Positions 1-8,952 of a stretch of DNA of 64,000 nt are shown in pieces. This DNA comes from an uncultured Myxococcales bacterium. Lineage in GTDB: Bacteria > Myxococcota_A > UBA9042 > DTJE01. Under the pieces are notes generated by a model that did no database searches, was not told where the DNA came from, and saw nothing but the letters and a program-made list of their open reading frames with translations. Both the position numbers and the translations under genes were made by a program. The stretch covers positions 62,001 through 126,000 of the forward strand of contig CAIZWN010000079.1 in NCBI GenBank assembly GCA_903936705.1, written 5' to 3'. Each line of letters opens with the position of its first letter. Positions within the stretch are counted from its first letter, which is position 1.

Positions 1-154
1 AGTCGCTTCTTTTCTCCAGCAGGGTATCCCGCTGAAGGAAACGTTCGTACGACTCCTTCTGGACCCGGATCAGGTCGGGCACCCCGATCACCTCGGGAAT
101 GCGCGCGAAACTGCACCGGCTCCTCAGTCCTACAGGCTTGCTGGTCATAGCCAT
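1..154 (-). CDS. rpoB: RNA polymerase beta subunit, N-terminal fragment (runs off window)
   Basis: This is the first 51 codons of the beta subunit of RNA polymerase; the rest lies beyond base 1. The reverse-strand translation begins MAMTSKPVGLRSR and continues with the N-terminal signature IPEVIGVPDLIRVQKESYE, which matches the start of bacterial RpoB. The ATG at 154 is preceded by GGAGAAGG, a good ribosome binding site; a second in-frame ATG lies two codons later. It follows rplL, the usual rplKAJL-rpoBC order, after an unusually roomy 353-base gap. Identification rests on a short stretch, but sequence and context agree. Confidence 0.93.
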   Translation of the reverse strand, partial: MAMTSKPVGLRSRCSFARIPEVIGVPDLIRVQKESYERFLQRDTLLEKRSD

Positions 155-339
155 CCTGGCCCTTCTCCGCTGAGAGGGATGGAGCGAACGTTGCACGCGA
201 TGCTTATCACAACACCGCCCTGCATCACCGGGTCGGCACGCCACAAAGCGCGTCGTCCCGCTGCCCTCGCCTGTACGCCGGCAGTGCACCGGTCGTATCG
301 ACGTCCTGCCCGGAATCACTGGCGTGACCCGACGGGCAC

Positions 340-351
340 CCCCCGAAGGGG
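340..351 (-). promoter_or_regulatory. UUCG-tetraloop hairpin upstream of rpoB
   Basis: The minus-strand transcript contains CCCC-UUCG-GGGG, a very stable tetraloop hairpin. No U-run follows, so it is not a standard intrinsic terminator. It could be a processing or pausing element. Confidence 0.35.
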
Positions 352-482
352 AGGCAGGTACGGGGGCTGTTGCCGGATTGCGCCGGAAACCGCCCCCGCG
401 CTCTCGCAACGTAGCGCGGGTCGGGAGCCTGCGCCGCAACCAGGGGCCGGGCGTGCGCTCCCGCAAGTCCGCGGGATCAAAG

Positions 483-500
483 CGGGCCTTTAAAGGCCCG
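483..500 (-). promoter_or_regulatory. Perfect 18-base palindrome just after rplL (attenuator candidate)
   Basis: CGGGCCTTT/AAAGGCCCG is a perfect inverted repeat starting 8 bases after the rplL stop. In RNA it can form a six-pair GC-rich stem. The following bases (CTTTGATC) contain only three Ts, so termination would be weak and partial. This fits an attenuator between rplL and rpoB. Confidence 0.45.
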
Positions 501-507
501 TTGAAAC

Positions 508-900
508 CTACCTGATCTCGATAATCGCGCCAGCAGCCTCAAGGCGCTTCTTGATCTCTTCGGCCTCGGCCTTGGAGACGGCTTCCTTGACTGTCTTCGG
601 AGCGCTCTCAACCAGTTCCTTGGCCTCGCGCAGCCCCAGGCTGGACACGATGCCACGGATCTCCTTGATGACCGCGACGCGCTTGTCCGCCTGAACGTCC
701 TTCAGGACTACGTCGAACTCGGTCTTCTCTTCAACCGGAGCCGCCGCCTCGACCGGAGCCGCTGCCGCCGCCATCATGGCCATCGGCGCCGCTGCCGTAA
801 CGCCCCACAGCGTCTCGAGCTCCTTGGTCAGCTCGGACAGTTCCAGGACCGTCAGCCCGCTGAGATACGCCTTAACCTGATCCCGAGTGATGTCTGCCAT
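508..900 (-). CDS. rplL: 50S ribosomal protein L7/L12
   Basis: L7/L12 forms the flexible stalk of the large subunit and recruits translation GTPases. The 130-residue product has the N-terminal dimerisation helices ([20 protein letters not shown]), an Ala/Pro-rich hinge around residues 40-60, and the conserved C-terminal domain (EKTEFDVVL, KIxVIKEIR-like and [10 protein letters not shown]). I chose the ATG at 900 because AAGGAG lies 8 bases upstream and the protein then starts at the normal family position; an upstream in-frame start at 933 would add an unlikely extension. It lies 63 bases after rplJ and is probably co-transcribed with it. Confidence 0.97.
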   Translation of the reverse strand: MADITRDQVKAYLSGLTVLELSELTKELETLWGVTAAAPMAMMAAAAAPVEAAAPVEEKTEFDVVLKDVQADKRVAVIKEIRGIVSSLGLREAKELVESAPKTVKEAVSKAEAEEIKKRLEAAGAIIEIR

Positions 901-963
901 TTCGAACGCTCCTTCTGTGTTGTCCACGCGCAAGGCCCAATCGAACCCTTGACGGGCCGAACC

Positions 964-1491
964 TCACGCCGCCTGATCCCCCAGTTGCCTTTCGCGCGCC
1001 GCGAGAACGCCCACGAAATCCCGCGCCGGTGCTTGCAGCACGCCGAGGAATTTCTTGGGTACGCCCACGAGGGCACCGAGCAGCATCCCCTTGAGGACGT
1101 CCGCCGACGGGAGACTGGCCAGCACCTTAAGCTGAGCCTCACCCATCGAACTGGTCCCCAGGCTACCACCAACCACCTTTGCCTTCGCCACGCCCTTCAG
1201 CAGCGTGGTCAGGGCCTTCGCGAACGCGGCGGGATCCTGGTCGGTGTAAGCCACCGCCAAGGGTCCCTTCATCATGTCCGCGTAGTAGGCCCACGGCGTC
1301 CCTTCCACGGCACGGGCGAACATGGTGTTCTTGATCACGCGAAACTGCCCGCCTTCCTTGCGAAGGGCGCGCCGCATCGACGTGTTCATCTCCATGTCAA
1401 TCCCGTTCTGGGATAGGAGCACCATGGCCTTGGCGGACTTCAGAACTTCCGCCAAATCCGCGACCGCCGTTTTCTTCTGTTCCAGGTTCAT
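964..1491 (-). CDS. rplJ: 50S ribosomal protein L10
   Basis: L10 anchors L7/L12 dimers to the ribosome base. The 175-residue product begins MNLEQKKTAVADLAEVLKSA and contains the conserved RRALRKEGGQFRVIKNTMFARA segment that binds 23S rRNA, followed by the C-terminal helix that holds L7/L12. GGAGATGAGACG precedes the ATG. It follows rplA after a 206-base leader and precedes rplL, as in most bacteria. Confidence 0.97.
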   Translation of the reverse strand: MNLEQKKTAVADLAEVLKSAKAMVLLSQNGIDMEMNTSMRRALRKEGGQFRVIKNTMFARAVEGTPWAYYADMMKGPLAVAYTDQDPAAFAKALTTLLKGVAKAKVVGGSLGTSSMGEAQLKVLASLPSADVLKGMLLGALVGVPKKFLGVLQAPARDFVGVLAARERQLGDQAA

Positions 1492-1697
1492 CGTCTCATC
1501 TCCAGTCGCGAGACTCCCGGGACAACGGCTGCCCTCGGCCAGGGGTAGGGGGACAACACACGATCGATCGTCATGCCGTACCCACCGCCTCCGCCGGACT
1601 TACCCACCCCAAACCGGGGCGGCGCCAACTTCTCGGGCAGCTATCAATCCGTCCCGCAAGCATGTCCTAACGGACTACCCGCGGGAAAAGAACACCA
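1492..1697 (-). promoter_or_regulatory. rplJ leader region (possible L10 autoregulatory site)
   Basis: This 206-base untranslated stretch lies between rplA and rplJ. In many bacteria the leader here folds into the L10(L12) binding site that autoregulates translation. The transcript contains short GC-rich inverted segments, for example CCCC-GGTTT-GGGG, but I cannot confirm the conserved kink-turn by eye. Function is assigned by position only. Confidence 0.35.
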
Positions 1698-2405
1698 TTA
1701 CTTCGACGCCTTCAGCGCCACTTCAACGTCCGACGGCTCGACCCGAATGCCGGGCCCCATCGTCGTGGACATCGTCACGCTCTTGATGTAGGTGCCCTTC
1801 ACCGTAGAGGGCTTCAGCTTGATCAACGTCTCGCAAACCGCGAGGAAGTTGTCCTTCAACTGCTGCGGAGTGAAGGACCTCCTGCCGATCGTCGTATGGA
1901 TGATGCCGTTCTTATCGACGCGAAACTCGACCTTACCGGCCTTCGACTCGCGAACAGCGCGACCCACGTCCATCGTCACGGTACCGACTTTGGGATTCGG
2001 CATCAAGCCGCGGGTGCCCAGGAGCTTGCCCAGCTTGCCTACGAGGCCCATCATGTCCGGCGTAGCAATTGCCTTGTCGAACTCGAACCAGCCGGTCTTG
2101 ATCTTCTCGGCAAGGTCCTCGGCTCCGACAAAATCGGCCCCTGCGTCGCGGGCTTCCTTTTCCTTGTCACCCTTCGCGAAAACCAGAACGCGCGTGACCT
2201 TGCCCGTTCCGGACGGCATCACGCAAGCTCCGCGTACCATCTGATCGGCATGCTTGGGATTGACCCCCAGCCGGACCGCGATGTCCACGGACTCGTCGAA
2301 CTTGGCAAACCCGGTCTTGCCGACCAGGTTCAGCGCCTCATCAACGGTGATCTTCTTGTCCCTATCGACCAGGGCCAGCACAGCAGCGTACTTTTTGTCC
2401 GGCAT
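1698..2405 (-). CDS. rplA: 50S ribosomal protein L1
   Basis: L1 forms the mobile L1 stalk and moves deacylated tRNA out of the E site. The 235-residue length is typical. Family segments include [45 protein letters not shown] and [21 protein letters not shown], the signature region. GAGGAG precedes the ATG. It lies 41 bases after rplK, in the classical rplKA pair. Confidence 0.98.
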   Translation of the reverse strand: MPDKKYAAVLALVDRDKKITVDEALNLVGKTGFAKFDESVDIAVRLGVNPKHADQMVRGACVMPSGTGKVTRVLVFAKGDKEKEARDAGADFVGAEDLAEKIKTGWFEFDKAIATPDMMGLVGKLGKLLGTRGLMPNPKVGTVTMDVGRAVRESKAGKVEFRVDKNGIIHTTIGRRSFTPQQLKDNFLAVCETLIKLKPSTVKGTYIKSVTMSTTMGPGIRVEPSDVEVALKASK

Positions 2406-2446
2406 CCTATGAGCTCCTCGCCTCCCTCAGGCAGACCGTGCGGCGG

Positions 2447-2872
2447 CTAATCCACCACCTCGATACCCATGGAACGAGCCGTGCCAGCCACGGTCCGCAT
2501 GGCGCCTTCGAGGTCTACGGCGTAGAGGTCCGGCATCTTGATCTGGGCAATCTTCAAGACCTGATCCTTCGTGATCTTCCCGACCATTTCGCGGCCTGGA
2601 TTCGTGGAGCCCTTCGCCAAACCGGCGGCCTTACGGACCTGCTCGGATACTGGCGCAGTCTTTGTAACGAACGTGAACGAACGGTCCGAGAAGACCGTGA
2701 TCACGACAGGCACCGTGGAATCCCCAAGGGACGCCGTACGGGCGTTGAATGCCTTGCAGAATTCCATGATATTGGCACCGGCCTGGCCGAGCGCTGGTCC
2801 AACCGGCGGTTGTGGAGTCGCCTTGCCAGCCTTGATATGCAGCTTGATCATGCCGACGATCTTCTTTCCCAT
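2447..2872 (-). CDS. rplK: 50S ribosomal protein L11
   Basis: L11 binds the GTPase-associated centre of 23S rRNA. The 141-residue product shows the N-terminal proline-rich signature ([27 protein letters not shown]) in shortened form and the C-terminal rRNA-binding domain with [21 protein letters not shown]-like sequence. Length and order (nusG-rplK-rplA) are canonical. It lies 91 bases after nusG on the same strand. Confidence 0.98.
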   Translation of the reverse strand: MGKKIVGMIKLHIKAGKATPQPPVGPALGQAGANIMEFCKAFNARTASLGDSTVPVVITVFSDRSFTFVTKTAPVSEQVRKAAGLAKGSTNPGREMVGKITKDQVLKIAQIKMPDLYAVDLEGAMRTVAGTARSMGIEVVD

Positions 2873-2963
2873 GGCTCGACGTCTCCTACCCTATACGCCC
2901 GGTACGACCCCGTCTCCGCGCTCGGGCGAGCTTCATCAGGGGACCCGAACGGTCCCGACCGTC

Positions 2964-3500
2964 CTATACGCGCTCAACCTGGCTGAAGTCCAACTCAACC
3001 GGAGTGGCCCGGCCGAAGATGGTGACCAGAACGCGGACCTTCCGCTTCTCGGTCTTGACTTCCTCGATAATCCCCGAGAAGTTGAGGAACGGCCCATCCT
3101 TGATCCGGACCGCCATGCCCTCTTCGAACTGCACCTCGACCACCGGACGAACAGGACCCTGATCCATCTGGTGTCGGATTTGCTCGACTTCCTTCTCGGA
3201 CAGGGGCCGCGGCCCCCGATCATTCCCCACAAAGCCCGTAACATTCGGGCGGTGGCGAATGTAATGATGCGTCTCGTCGTTCAGGTCCATCTGGACCAGG
3301 ATATAGCCCGGAAAAAACTTCCGCCGGCCACCGGGTCGCTTCTTCTCGCCCTCGGGAGCAGGAGGCTCCATCGGAACTATGATCTCGCCGATATGCTCGG
3401 CGACAGCAGGCCCCTCGCGCTTCATCTGGTCAAGGATATCTGCCTTGACCTTCTGCTCGAAACCCGAGTAGGTGTGGACCACGTACCACTTCATTGGCAT
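2964..3500 (-). CDS. nusG: Transcription termination/antitermination factor NusG
   Basis: NusG binds RNA polymerase, suppresses pausing and links it to Rho or the ribosome. The product has the NGN domain (MKWYVVHTYSGFEQKVKADI, then PGYILVQMDLNDETHHYIR) and a C-terminal KOW domain (EEGMAVRIKDGPFLNFSGII). Translation from the ATG at 3500 gives 178 residues starting MPMKWYVVHTYSG, matching the family start; an ATG two codons later is equally possible. An upstream in-frame start at 3533 would overlap secE and is less likely. The spacing to secE is 13 bases, so the two are co-transcribed. Confidence 0.97.
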   Translation of the reverse strand: MPMKWYVVHTYSGFEQKVKADILDQMKREGPAVAEHIGEIIVPMEPPAPEGEKKRPGGRRKFFPGYILVQMDLNDETHHYIRHRPNVTGFVGNDRGPRPLSEKEVEQIRHQMDQGPVRPVVEVQFEEGMAVRIKDGPFLNFSGIIEEVKTEKRKVRVLVTIFGRATPVELDFSQVERV

Positions 3501-3513
3501 GACCCAACCTGCC

Positions 3514-3891
3514 TCAAAGGCGGTAGATGACACTGGTCAGGGCCCCGATGACCGCATCGAAAAGGCCCAGTATCAACGAAACAACGACCGTGGTGATCAC
3601 GACCACGATCGTGGAAACACGCGTCTCAGGCCAAGTGGGCCACGTGACGTTCCGCAACTCTCCAGCCACTTCCATCCCGAACTTCTGGACCTGCGGGGAA
3701 AACCACATGAACAGCACGAAACCGATACCTGCCATCAGCCCCAGGAGGTTGCTGACGGCAAACTGCGCGCCCATGAGCGGCTTGTCCAGATTCGGGCTGA
3801 TCCAGCTCATGACGGCGCCCAGGAAAGCCGCGAGCATGATCCAGACCAGCAGGCCGCCCACCACGAACGAGAGGCGAACGTACTTTTCCAA
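3514..3891 (-). CDS. secE: Preprotein translocase subunit SecE
   Basis: SecE is the clamp-like subunit that stabilises SecY in the inner membrane. The 125-residue product is the long, three-helix form found in many proteobacteria: hydrophobic segments near residues 8-30, 45-65 and 90-120. The conserved cytosolic motif ELRNVTWPTWPE lies just before the last helix. It sits between tRNA-Trp and nusG, as in many bacteria. Confidence 0.95.
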   Translation of the reverse strand: MEKYVRLSFVVGGLLVWIMLAAFLGAVMSWISPNLDKPLMGAQFAVSNLLGLMAGIGFVLFMWFSPQVQKFGMEVAGELRNVTWPTWPETRVSTIVVVITTVVVSLILGLFDAVIGALTSVIYRL

Positions 3892-3938
3892 CCCAGTCCC
3901 CCTCGTCTAATCCCCGGCCTCCAATCGGCCGGTTTCAC

Positions 3939-4014
3939 TGGCAGGGCAGGAGGGATTCGAACCCCCAACCCGCGGTTTTGGAGACCGCTGCTCTACCATT
4001 AGAGCTACTGCCCT
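3939..4014 (-). tRNA. tRNA-Trp (anticodon CCA)
   Basis: The reverse strand folds as a full cloverleaf: acceptor AGGGCAG/CTGCCCT, anticodon stem GCGGT/ACCGC with loop CTCCAAA, and T-loop TTCGAAT. Discriminator G and a 3' CCA (3939-3941) are encoded. It lies between rpmG and secE, a common position for this tRNA. Confidence 0.97.
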
Positions 4015-4073
4015 GTCGAGGCCCGCCCGTTTCCGGGTGGCGCCCCGCAATGCCGGCAGCCCACCAACTTGGG

Positions 4074-4256
4074 CTACTTCACTTCCTTGAAGTTGGTGTG
4101 CTTGCGCTCGAACTTGCAGTACTTCTTCAGCTCAAGCCGAGCGGTCGTGGTCTTCTTGTTCTTCTCGGAAGGGTAGCGCGCCACTCCCGGGAGCCCGCTC
4201 TTGCGGCACGACTGGCATTCGAGCTGAATGTTGACCCGATTATCCTTCTTCGCCAT
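4074..4256 (-). CDS. rpmG: 50S ribosomal protein L33
   Basis: This small basic protein (60 residues) of the large subunit shows the L33 pattern: NIQLECQSC near the start, then KNKKTTTARLELKKYC and the end KHTNFKEVK. Zinc-binding L33 proteins have two CxxC pairs. Here the first pair is intact (CQSC) but the second reads C-K-F-E, with Glu in place of the last Cys, so zinc binding may be altered. It follows tuf by 76 bases and precedes tRNA-Trp, the standard order. Confidence 0.95.
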   Translation of the reverse strand: MAKKDNRVNIQLECQSCRKSGLPGVARYPSEKNKKTTTARLELKKYCKFERKHTNFKEVK

Positions 4257-4332
4257 CGTTCGTCTCCCGGTTCCTAACCCCTCGCAGTCGGCGAAGGGGG
4301 CGGGCTATACGCCCTTCAACTTCACAGGAACA

Positions 4333-5526
<1,194 letters not shown>

Positions 5527-5608
5527 GACCCTTCCTCCTTAGGCTTCCGTCCCAACCAACTCGACCGGCCTCTCCGGTCGCCTGACCGGAACCGGGCCTG
5601 TTCTCCGG

Positions 5609-5681
5609 AGCCTTCGATCGGAATCGAACCGACGACCCCGTCCTTACCAAGGACGTGCTCTGCCAACTGAGCTACGAAGGC
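5609..5681 (-). tRNA. tRNA-Thr (anticodon GGT)
   Basis: Acceptor GCCTTCG/CGAAGGC, D-arm with AGTTGGCAGA, anticodon stem CGTCC/GGACG with loop TTGGTAA, and T-loop TTCGATT form a complete cloverleaf of 73 bases. CCA is not encoded. It is the last tRNA before tuf. Confidence 0.96.
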
Positions 5682-5789
5682 CTACCACAATACGCCCAGT
5701 TCGACAGCGCCTGCCGCGACGGTCCCACGCGGGCCCCATTCGCATCAGGCTTCGTAACCGGGCTGGCCATCGCCCGGTCCCACAAACGG

Positions 5790-5862
5790 AGCGGGAAACG
5801 GGATTCGAACCCGCGACGTCGAGCTTGGAAGGCTCGCGCTCTACCAACTGAGCTATTCCCGC
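5790..5862 (-). tRNA. tRNA-Gly (anticodon TCC)
   Basis: Acceptor GCGGGAA/TTCCCGC, anticodon stem CGAGC/GCTCG with loop CTTCCAA, and T-loop TTCGAAT make a 73-base cloverleaf. CCA is not encoded. It is part of the Thr-Tyr-Gly-Thr-tuf cluster. Confidence 0.96.
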
Positions 5863-5949
5863 CCGGGCACGGACCTGTCCTTCATCGAAGGACGCGTACC
5901 GTGTATTCAAAGAACCGTGAACCAGGAACCATCAACCGACCGTGATCGG

Positions 5950-6032
5950 TGGAGGGGGGAGGATTCGAACCTCCGAAGCCTACTGGCGGCAGATTTACAG
6001 TCTGATCCCTTTGACCACTCGGGAACCCCTCC
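5950..6032 (-). tRNA. tRNA-Tyr (anticodon GTA)
   Basis: An 83-base class II tRNA with a long variable arm: acceptor GGAGGGG/CCCCTCC, anticodon stem CAGA/TCTG with loop CTGTAAA, and T-loop TTCGAAT. Discriminator A is present and CCA is not encoded. Confidence 0.96.
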
Positions 6033-6056
6033 GCACCGCAAACAGCGACAACCGGC

Positions 6057-6132
6057 TGGAGCTGGCGACGGGAATCGAACCCACAACCGCCTGATTACAA
6101 ATCAGGTGCTCTGCCGACTGAGCTACGCCAGC
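6057..6132 (-). tRNA. tRNA-Thr (anticodon TGT)
   Basis: Acceptor GCTGGCG/CGCCAGC, anticodon stem CCTGA/TCAGG with loop TTTGTAA, and T-loop TTCGATT form a full cloverleaf. A CCA triplet follows the discriminator at 6057-6059 and may be encoded or chance. This is the first gene after the strong promoter at 6165-6193. Confidence 0.96.
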
Positions 6133-6164
6133 CTGTAAAGAACAAGTCCCACAAAGGGCGACCC

Positions 6165-6193
6165 ATTATGATGGACGACGTTGATCCTGTCAA
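6165..6193 (-). promoter_or_regulatory. Strong sigma-70-type promoter for the tRNA-tuf block
   Basis: On the minus strand a perfect -35 box TTGACA (6188-6193) is separated by 17 bases from -10 CATAAT (6165-6170). Predicted transcription starts near 6158, about 25 bases before tRNA-Thr(TGT). It very likely drives the four tRNAs and tuf, and perhaps the genes beyond. Confidence 0.8.
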
Positions 6194-6318
6194 CCGCTAT
6201 TTTCGTCCCAGCGGCCGAGCCGCGGACAGGGAGGATCGTGCATAACGGCGCCGTTGTCAAGAGCAAACTGGAAACGACGCTTGCCTTTCCGAGGCAGCAC
6301 AAGTACCCTGCCGTCGCA

Positions 6319-7815
6319 ATGAGGAACCGTCTGCTCACATTCCTGGTTCCCGAGGCTGCAAGGTCGAGGACCATTCTGAAGCTGGCCTGGCCGATCATGG
6401 CAGCCATGCTGACCCAGACATTCATCAATCAGTTCGATACTATATTGATCGGTTTTCTGCCGAAGGAATACTCGATAGCAGGCCAGGCAGGTCTTGGGTA
6501 TTCCGTGTTGCTGCACTGGATGATCGGCGGCTTTGTGGGCGCCATTGCGGTTGGCACCCAGGCAATGACGGCCCGTCGAATGGGCGAGGGCGACCGGTAC
6601 GGGGCCGGACAGGTCCTGTTCAATTCGGCGCTGGTCGCACTTGTTGTCGGCACGATCGTCACGGTGCTCGCCGTGATATTCACGCGCCCCCTGTTTCGCC
6701 TGTTTACCCAGAACGAGCAGGTCCTTGCGCAGGGCGTGCCCTATTGCAGAGCCAGGTTCGTGGGCATTCTTGGCATGGTTGGAACCCTGTCGTTCAAGTC
6801 GTTTTTTGATGGACTTGGCAAGACCCACTACCACCTGATTACCGCCATTATAATGAACATCATCAATGGATTACTTGCGTGGGTACTGGTATTCGGGGTC
6901 GGCGGTTTTCCAGCGATGAACGTGTTGGGCGCAGGGGTGGCCGCCACGGTTGCATCCTACGTCGGCATGCTGATCATGGTCGGATGGGCACTGCGGGCCA
7001 AGTACCGGGTGACTCACCACATTTTCCACATCGGCAACACCGATTTTCGCGTGATGGGCCGGATACTGCGCCTGTCGATACCGTCGGGCGTGGCAACCGC
7101 AGTCCTGATGATAGGCATCCTCGTCGCCTACCACTGGGTCGGATTGCTGGACGCGCAGTCCTCCAGCGAGATCGCAAAGAACGGTCTGGCGTCAGCACGG
7201 GTCGAGTGGATGCGCGCGCTGTCTCCCTTCGGCGCCGACGGCACGACCTTCTCCAGCGTTCTGGGCACCCAGGCCCCGATTCACGCGGCCGCGACCAAGG
7301 TCATTTTCGATATCCTGTTCCTCAGCATCATGGCGTGCATGGGACTTGGTATTGCCACCGCAACCCTGGTCAGCCAGAACCTGGGCAAGGGCCATCCCGA
7401 GGAATCCGAGAAGTTCGCCTGGACATCGGTAAGGATCGCAGCATGGTTCACGGGCCTTCTGGGCCTGTTGGTCGTGATCTTCCCGGACCAGGCAATGGGT
7501 GTCTTTACCCACGACCAGGAAGTCGTGGAGATCGGTCGCTCGTCGCTGCGAATCGTTGGAGCCGCGAACTTTGCCATCGGCTTCGGACTGGTGCTGGCAC
7601 AGGCACTGTTTGGTGCCGGCGCCACCCGTTTCGTCATGTGGGTCGAAATCATCCTTCACTTCCTTTGCCTGGTTCCGCTGTCCTGGTTGCTTGCCCTGCC
7701 ACTGGGCCTTGGCCTGAACGGAATTTTCCTGGCCGCTGTCGTCTATATTGTAGGACTTGGCGCGCTGATGACCTGGAAGTTCCGGTCGGGGACCTGGAAG
7801 AAGATCCAGATCTAG
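6319..7815 (+). CDS. MATE family multidrug/sodium antiporter
   Basis: The 498-residue product is a polytopic inner-membrane protein of the MATE family, which exports drugs or metabolites against Na+ or H+. The N-terminal segment ILKLAWPIMAAMLTQTFINQFDTILIG and the second-half repeat DILFLSIMACMGLGIATATLVSQNLGKG are typical of the two MATE bundles, with about twelve hydrophobic helices overall. A hydrophilic stretch of some 40 residues (near LDAQSSSEIAKNG) before the second bundle is longer than usual. No good ribosome site precedes the ATG at 6319; a GTG at 6238 preceded by GGGAGG is an alternative start. A longer reading from 6181 would overlap the tRNA promoter and is rejected. Substrate cannot be told. 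Confidence 0.88.
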   Translation: MRNRLLTFLVPEAARSRTILKLAWPIMAAMLTQTFINQFDTILIGFLPKEYSIAGQAGLGYSVLLHWMIGGFVGAIAVGTQAMTARRMGEGDRYGAGQVLFNSALVALVVGTIVTVLAVIFTRPLFRLFTQNEQVLAQGVPYCRARFVGILGMVGTLSFKSFFDGLGKTHYHLITAIIMNIINGLLAWVLVFGVGGFPAMNVLGAGVAATVASYVGMLIMVGWALRAKYRVTHHIFHIGNTDFRVMGRILRLSIPSGVATAVLMIGILVAYHWVGLLDAQSSSEIAKNGLASARVEWMRALSPFGADGTTFSSVLGTQAPIHAAATKVIFDILFLSIMACMGLGIATATLVSQNLGKGHPEESEKFAWTSVRIAAWFTGLLGLLVVIFPDQAMGVFTHDQEVVEIGRSSLRIVGAANFAIGFGLVLAQALFGAGATRFVMWVEIILHFLCLVPLSWLLALPLGLGLNGIFLAAVVYIVGLGALMTWKFRSGTWKKIQI

Positions 7816-7894
7816 TCGCTTGTACTGGCAGACGAGGCACCCGGAGCATTATGGCTACCCGACGCAAACGTCAACGCGCGCCGAGATGCATTCG

Positions 7895-8845
7895 ATGAAA
7901 CGACGAACATTTCTGGTAGGTGCCTCGGCCGTCGCTGCGGCAGTGGCTGCCCCCTGGGTGGTCGCGTCGATCGACCGTAGAAGGATCGACGATGTTCGGA
8001 TTCTGCCAGTCCAACCCCGGCGCGCCGCCGTTATCTTCTTCAGCCAGACGGGCCATACCAGGCGCGTGGGCCGCTTGATCGCCCGGCATTGGGAACGGCA
8101 GGGCCTGGAAGCTGTCGCATCGGACTATCGGGCCTTCGACCTAGGCACGCTGCGCACGTTCGATCTGTTGGTCCTGGGATCCCCCGTAAACTACTACGAG
8201 GCGCCAGGTCACTTTCGCACCTGGATCAAGTCCCTGCCGCCGCTGGGCGGCATACCCGTCGCAGCCTTTGCCACGTTCGGAGGGAAGGGAGGCAACCAGT
8301 TCAACGCAGCGGCCGGACTGCTGCAACGCATGGTCGATCGCGGCGCGGTCCCGGTCGGCATCGAACTGTTCGGCAACATGTCGTCCTTCGCCCCGACCTG
8401 GAGCCTTGGGAACGAAGAACGGATCCTGGCGTACAGCCACCTTCCGGACGCCAACACGTGGACCGCCGTACGAAAGTTCGCCGACGACCTGCTGGGTCGC
8501 GTCGGTTCCGGCACCGGCATCGCCGTGTCTGGCGGATGGAGCCCGCACGAACTGATCAAGGGCTCGATTTCCATCGAGGGCACGAAGTTCCTTATAGGCG
8601 CTCACGGCGTCGATGCTGCAGCGTGCGTGAGGTGCGGATCATGTTTCGACGTGTGCCCGGTCGGCGCGATCGACCCGGCAACCCTCACCGTGGATACCGC
8701 TGCTTGCGTTGCCTGCCTGGGCTGTGTGAACAACTGCCCTACCGGCGCGATGCGGATGAACTTTCTTGGCAAGCCGGTCTACGGGTTCAAGGAATTCCTG
8801 AAGCGCCATTCGATCGTGATCGCCGAACCGCCGGAACTCGTGTGA
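7895..8845 (+). CDS. Tat-exported flavodoxin/bis-[4Fe-4S] ferredoxin protein (EFR1-like)
   Basis: This 316-residue protein starts MKRRTFLVGASAVAAAV, a twin-arginine-type signal (RRxFL followed by an Ala-rich hydrophobic core), so it is probably exported folded or membrane-anchored. A flavodoxin-like domain follows (VIFFSQTGHTRRVGRLI, the FMN phosphate loop, from about residue 45). The C-terminus carries two [4Fe-4S] motifs, CVRCGSCFDVCPVG (near 243) and CVACLGCVNNCPTG (near 270). The arrangement resembles EFR1 proteins, which are cytoplasmic; a Tat signal on such a protein is unusual. An ATG three codons upstream (7886) is an alternative start. It lies 79 bases after the MATE gene. Electron donor and acceptor are unknown. 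Confidence 0.8.
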   Translation: MKRRTFLVGASAVAAAVAAPWVVASIDRRRIDDVRILPVQPRRAAVIFFSQTGHTRRVGRLIARHWERQGLEAVASDYRAFDLGTLRTFDLLVLGSPVNYYEAPGHFRTWIKSLPPLGGIPVAAFATFGGKGGNQFNAAAGLLQRMVDRGAVPVGIELFGNMSSFAPTWSLGNEERILAYSHLPDANTWTAVRKFADDLLGRVGSGTGIAVSGGWSPHELIKGSISIEGTKFLIGAHGVDAAACVRCGSCFDVCPVGAIDPATLTVDTAACVACLGCVNNCPTGAMRMNFLGKPVYGFKEFLKRHSIVIAEPPELV

Positions 8846-8952
8846 CCAGCATGCATGCTTTCTGGCGCGATCCACCTGGCACTCCAGATCCTGATCGGTC
8901 AAGGCAGATCGGCACAACGTTCAATGATTTTCGATAAGCCTCTGGCAGCGTT

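Larger units (their letters stand above)
155..507. other. rplL-rpoB intergenic region, no gene seen
   Basis: These 353 bases separate rplL from rpoB. I see no convincing coding sequence. The region holds two strong potential hairpins in the minus-strand transcript, listed separately. In well-studied bacteria this interval carries an attenuator or RNA processing site that lowers rpoBC expression relative to ribosomal proteins; by analogy that is the likely role here, but it is inferred. Confidence 0.5.

Noticed and set aside
179-515. Two short open frames between rpoB and rplL
   Set aside because: Arg/Pro-rich, on the opposite strand from the operon, no ribosome site, and they overlap the hairpin region.
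6181-6318. N-terminal extension of the MATE gene from 6181
   Set aside because: It would overlap the divergent tRNA-tuf promoter, and the family-type N-terminus begins at 6319.
8848-8859. AGCATGCATGCT palindrome after the flavodoxin gene as a terminator
   Set aside because: The palindrome is perfect, but it has no loop and only a CTTTC tail, so it does not fit an intrinsic terminator.
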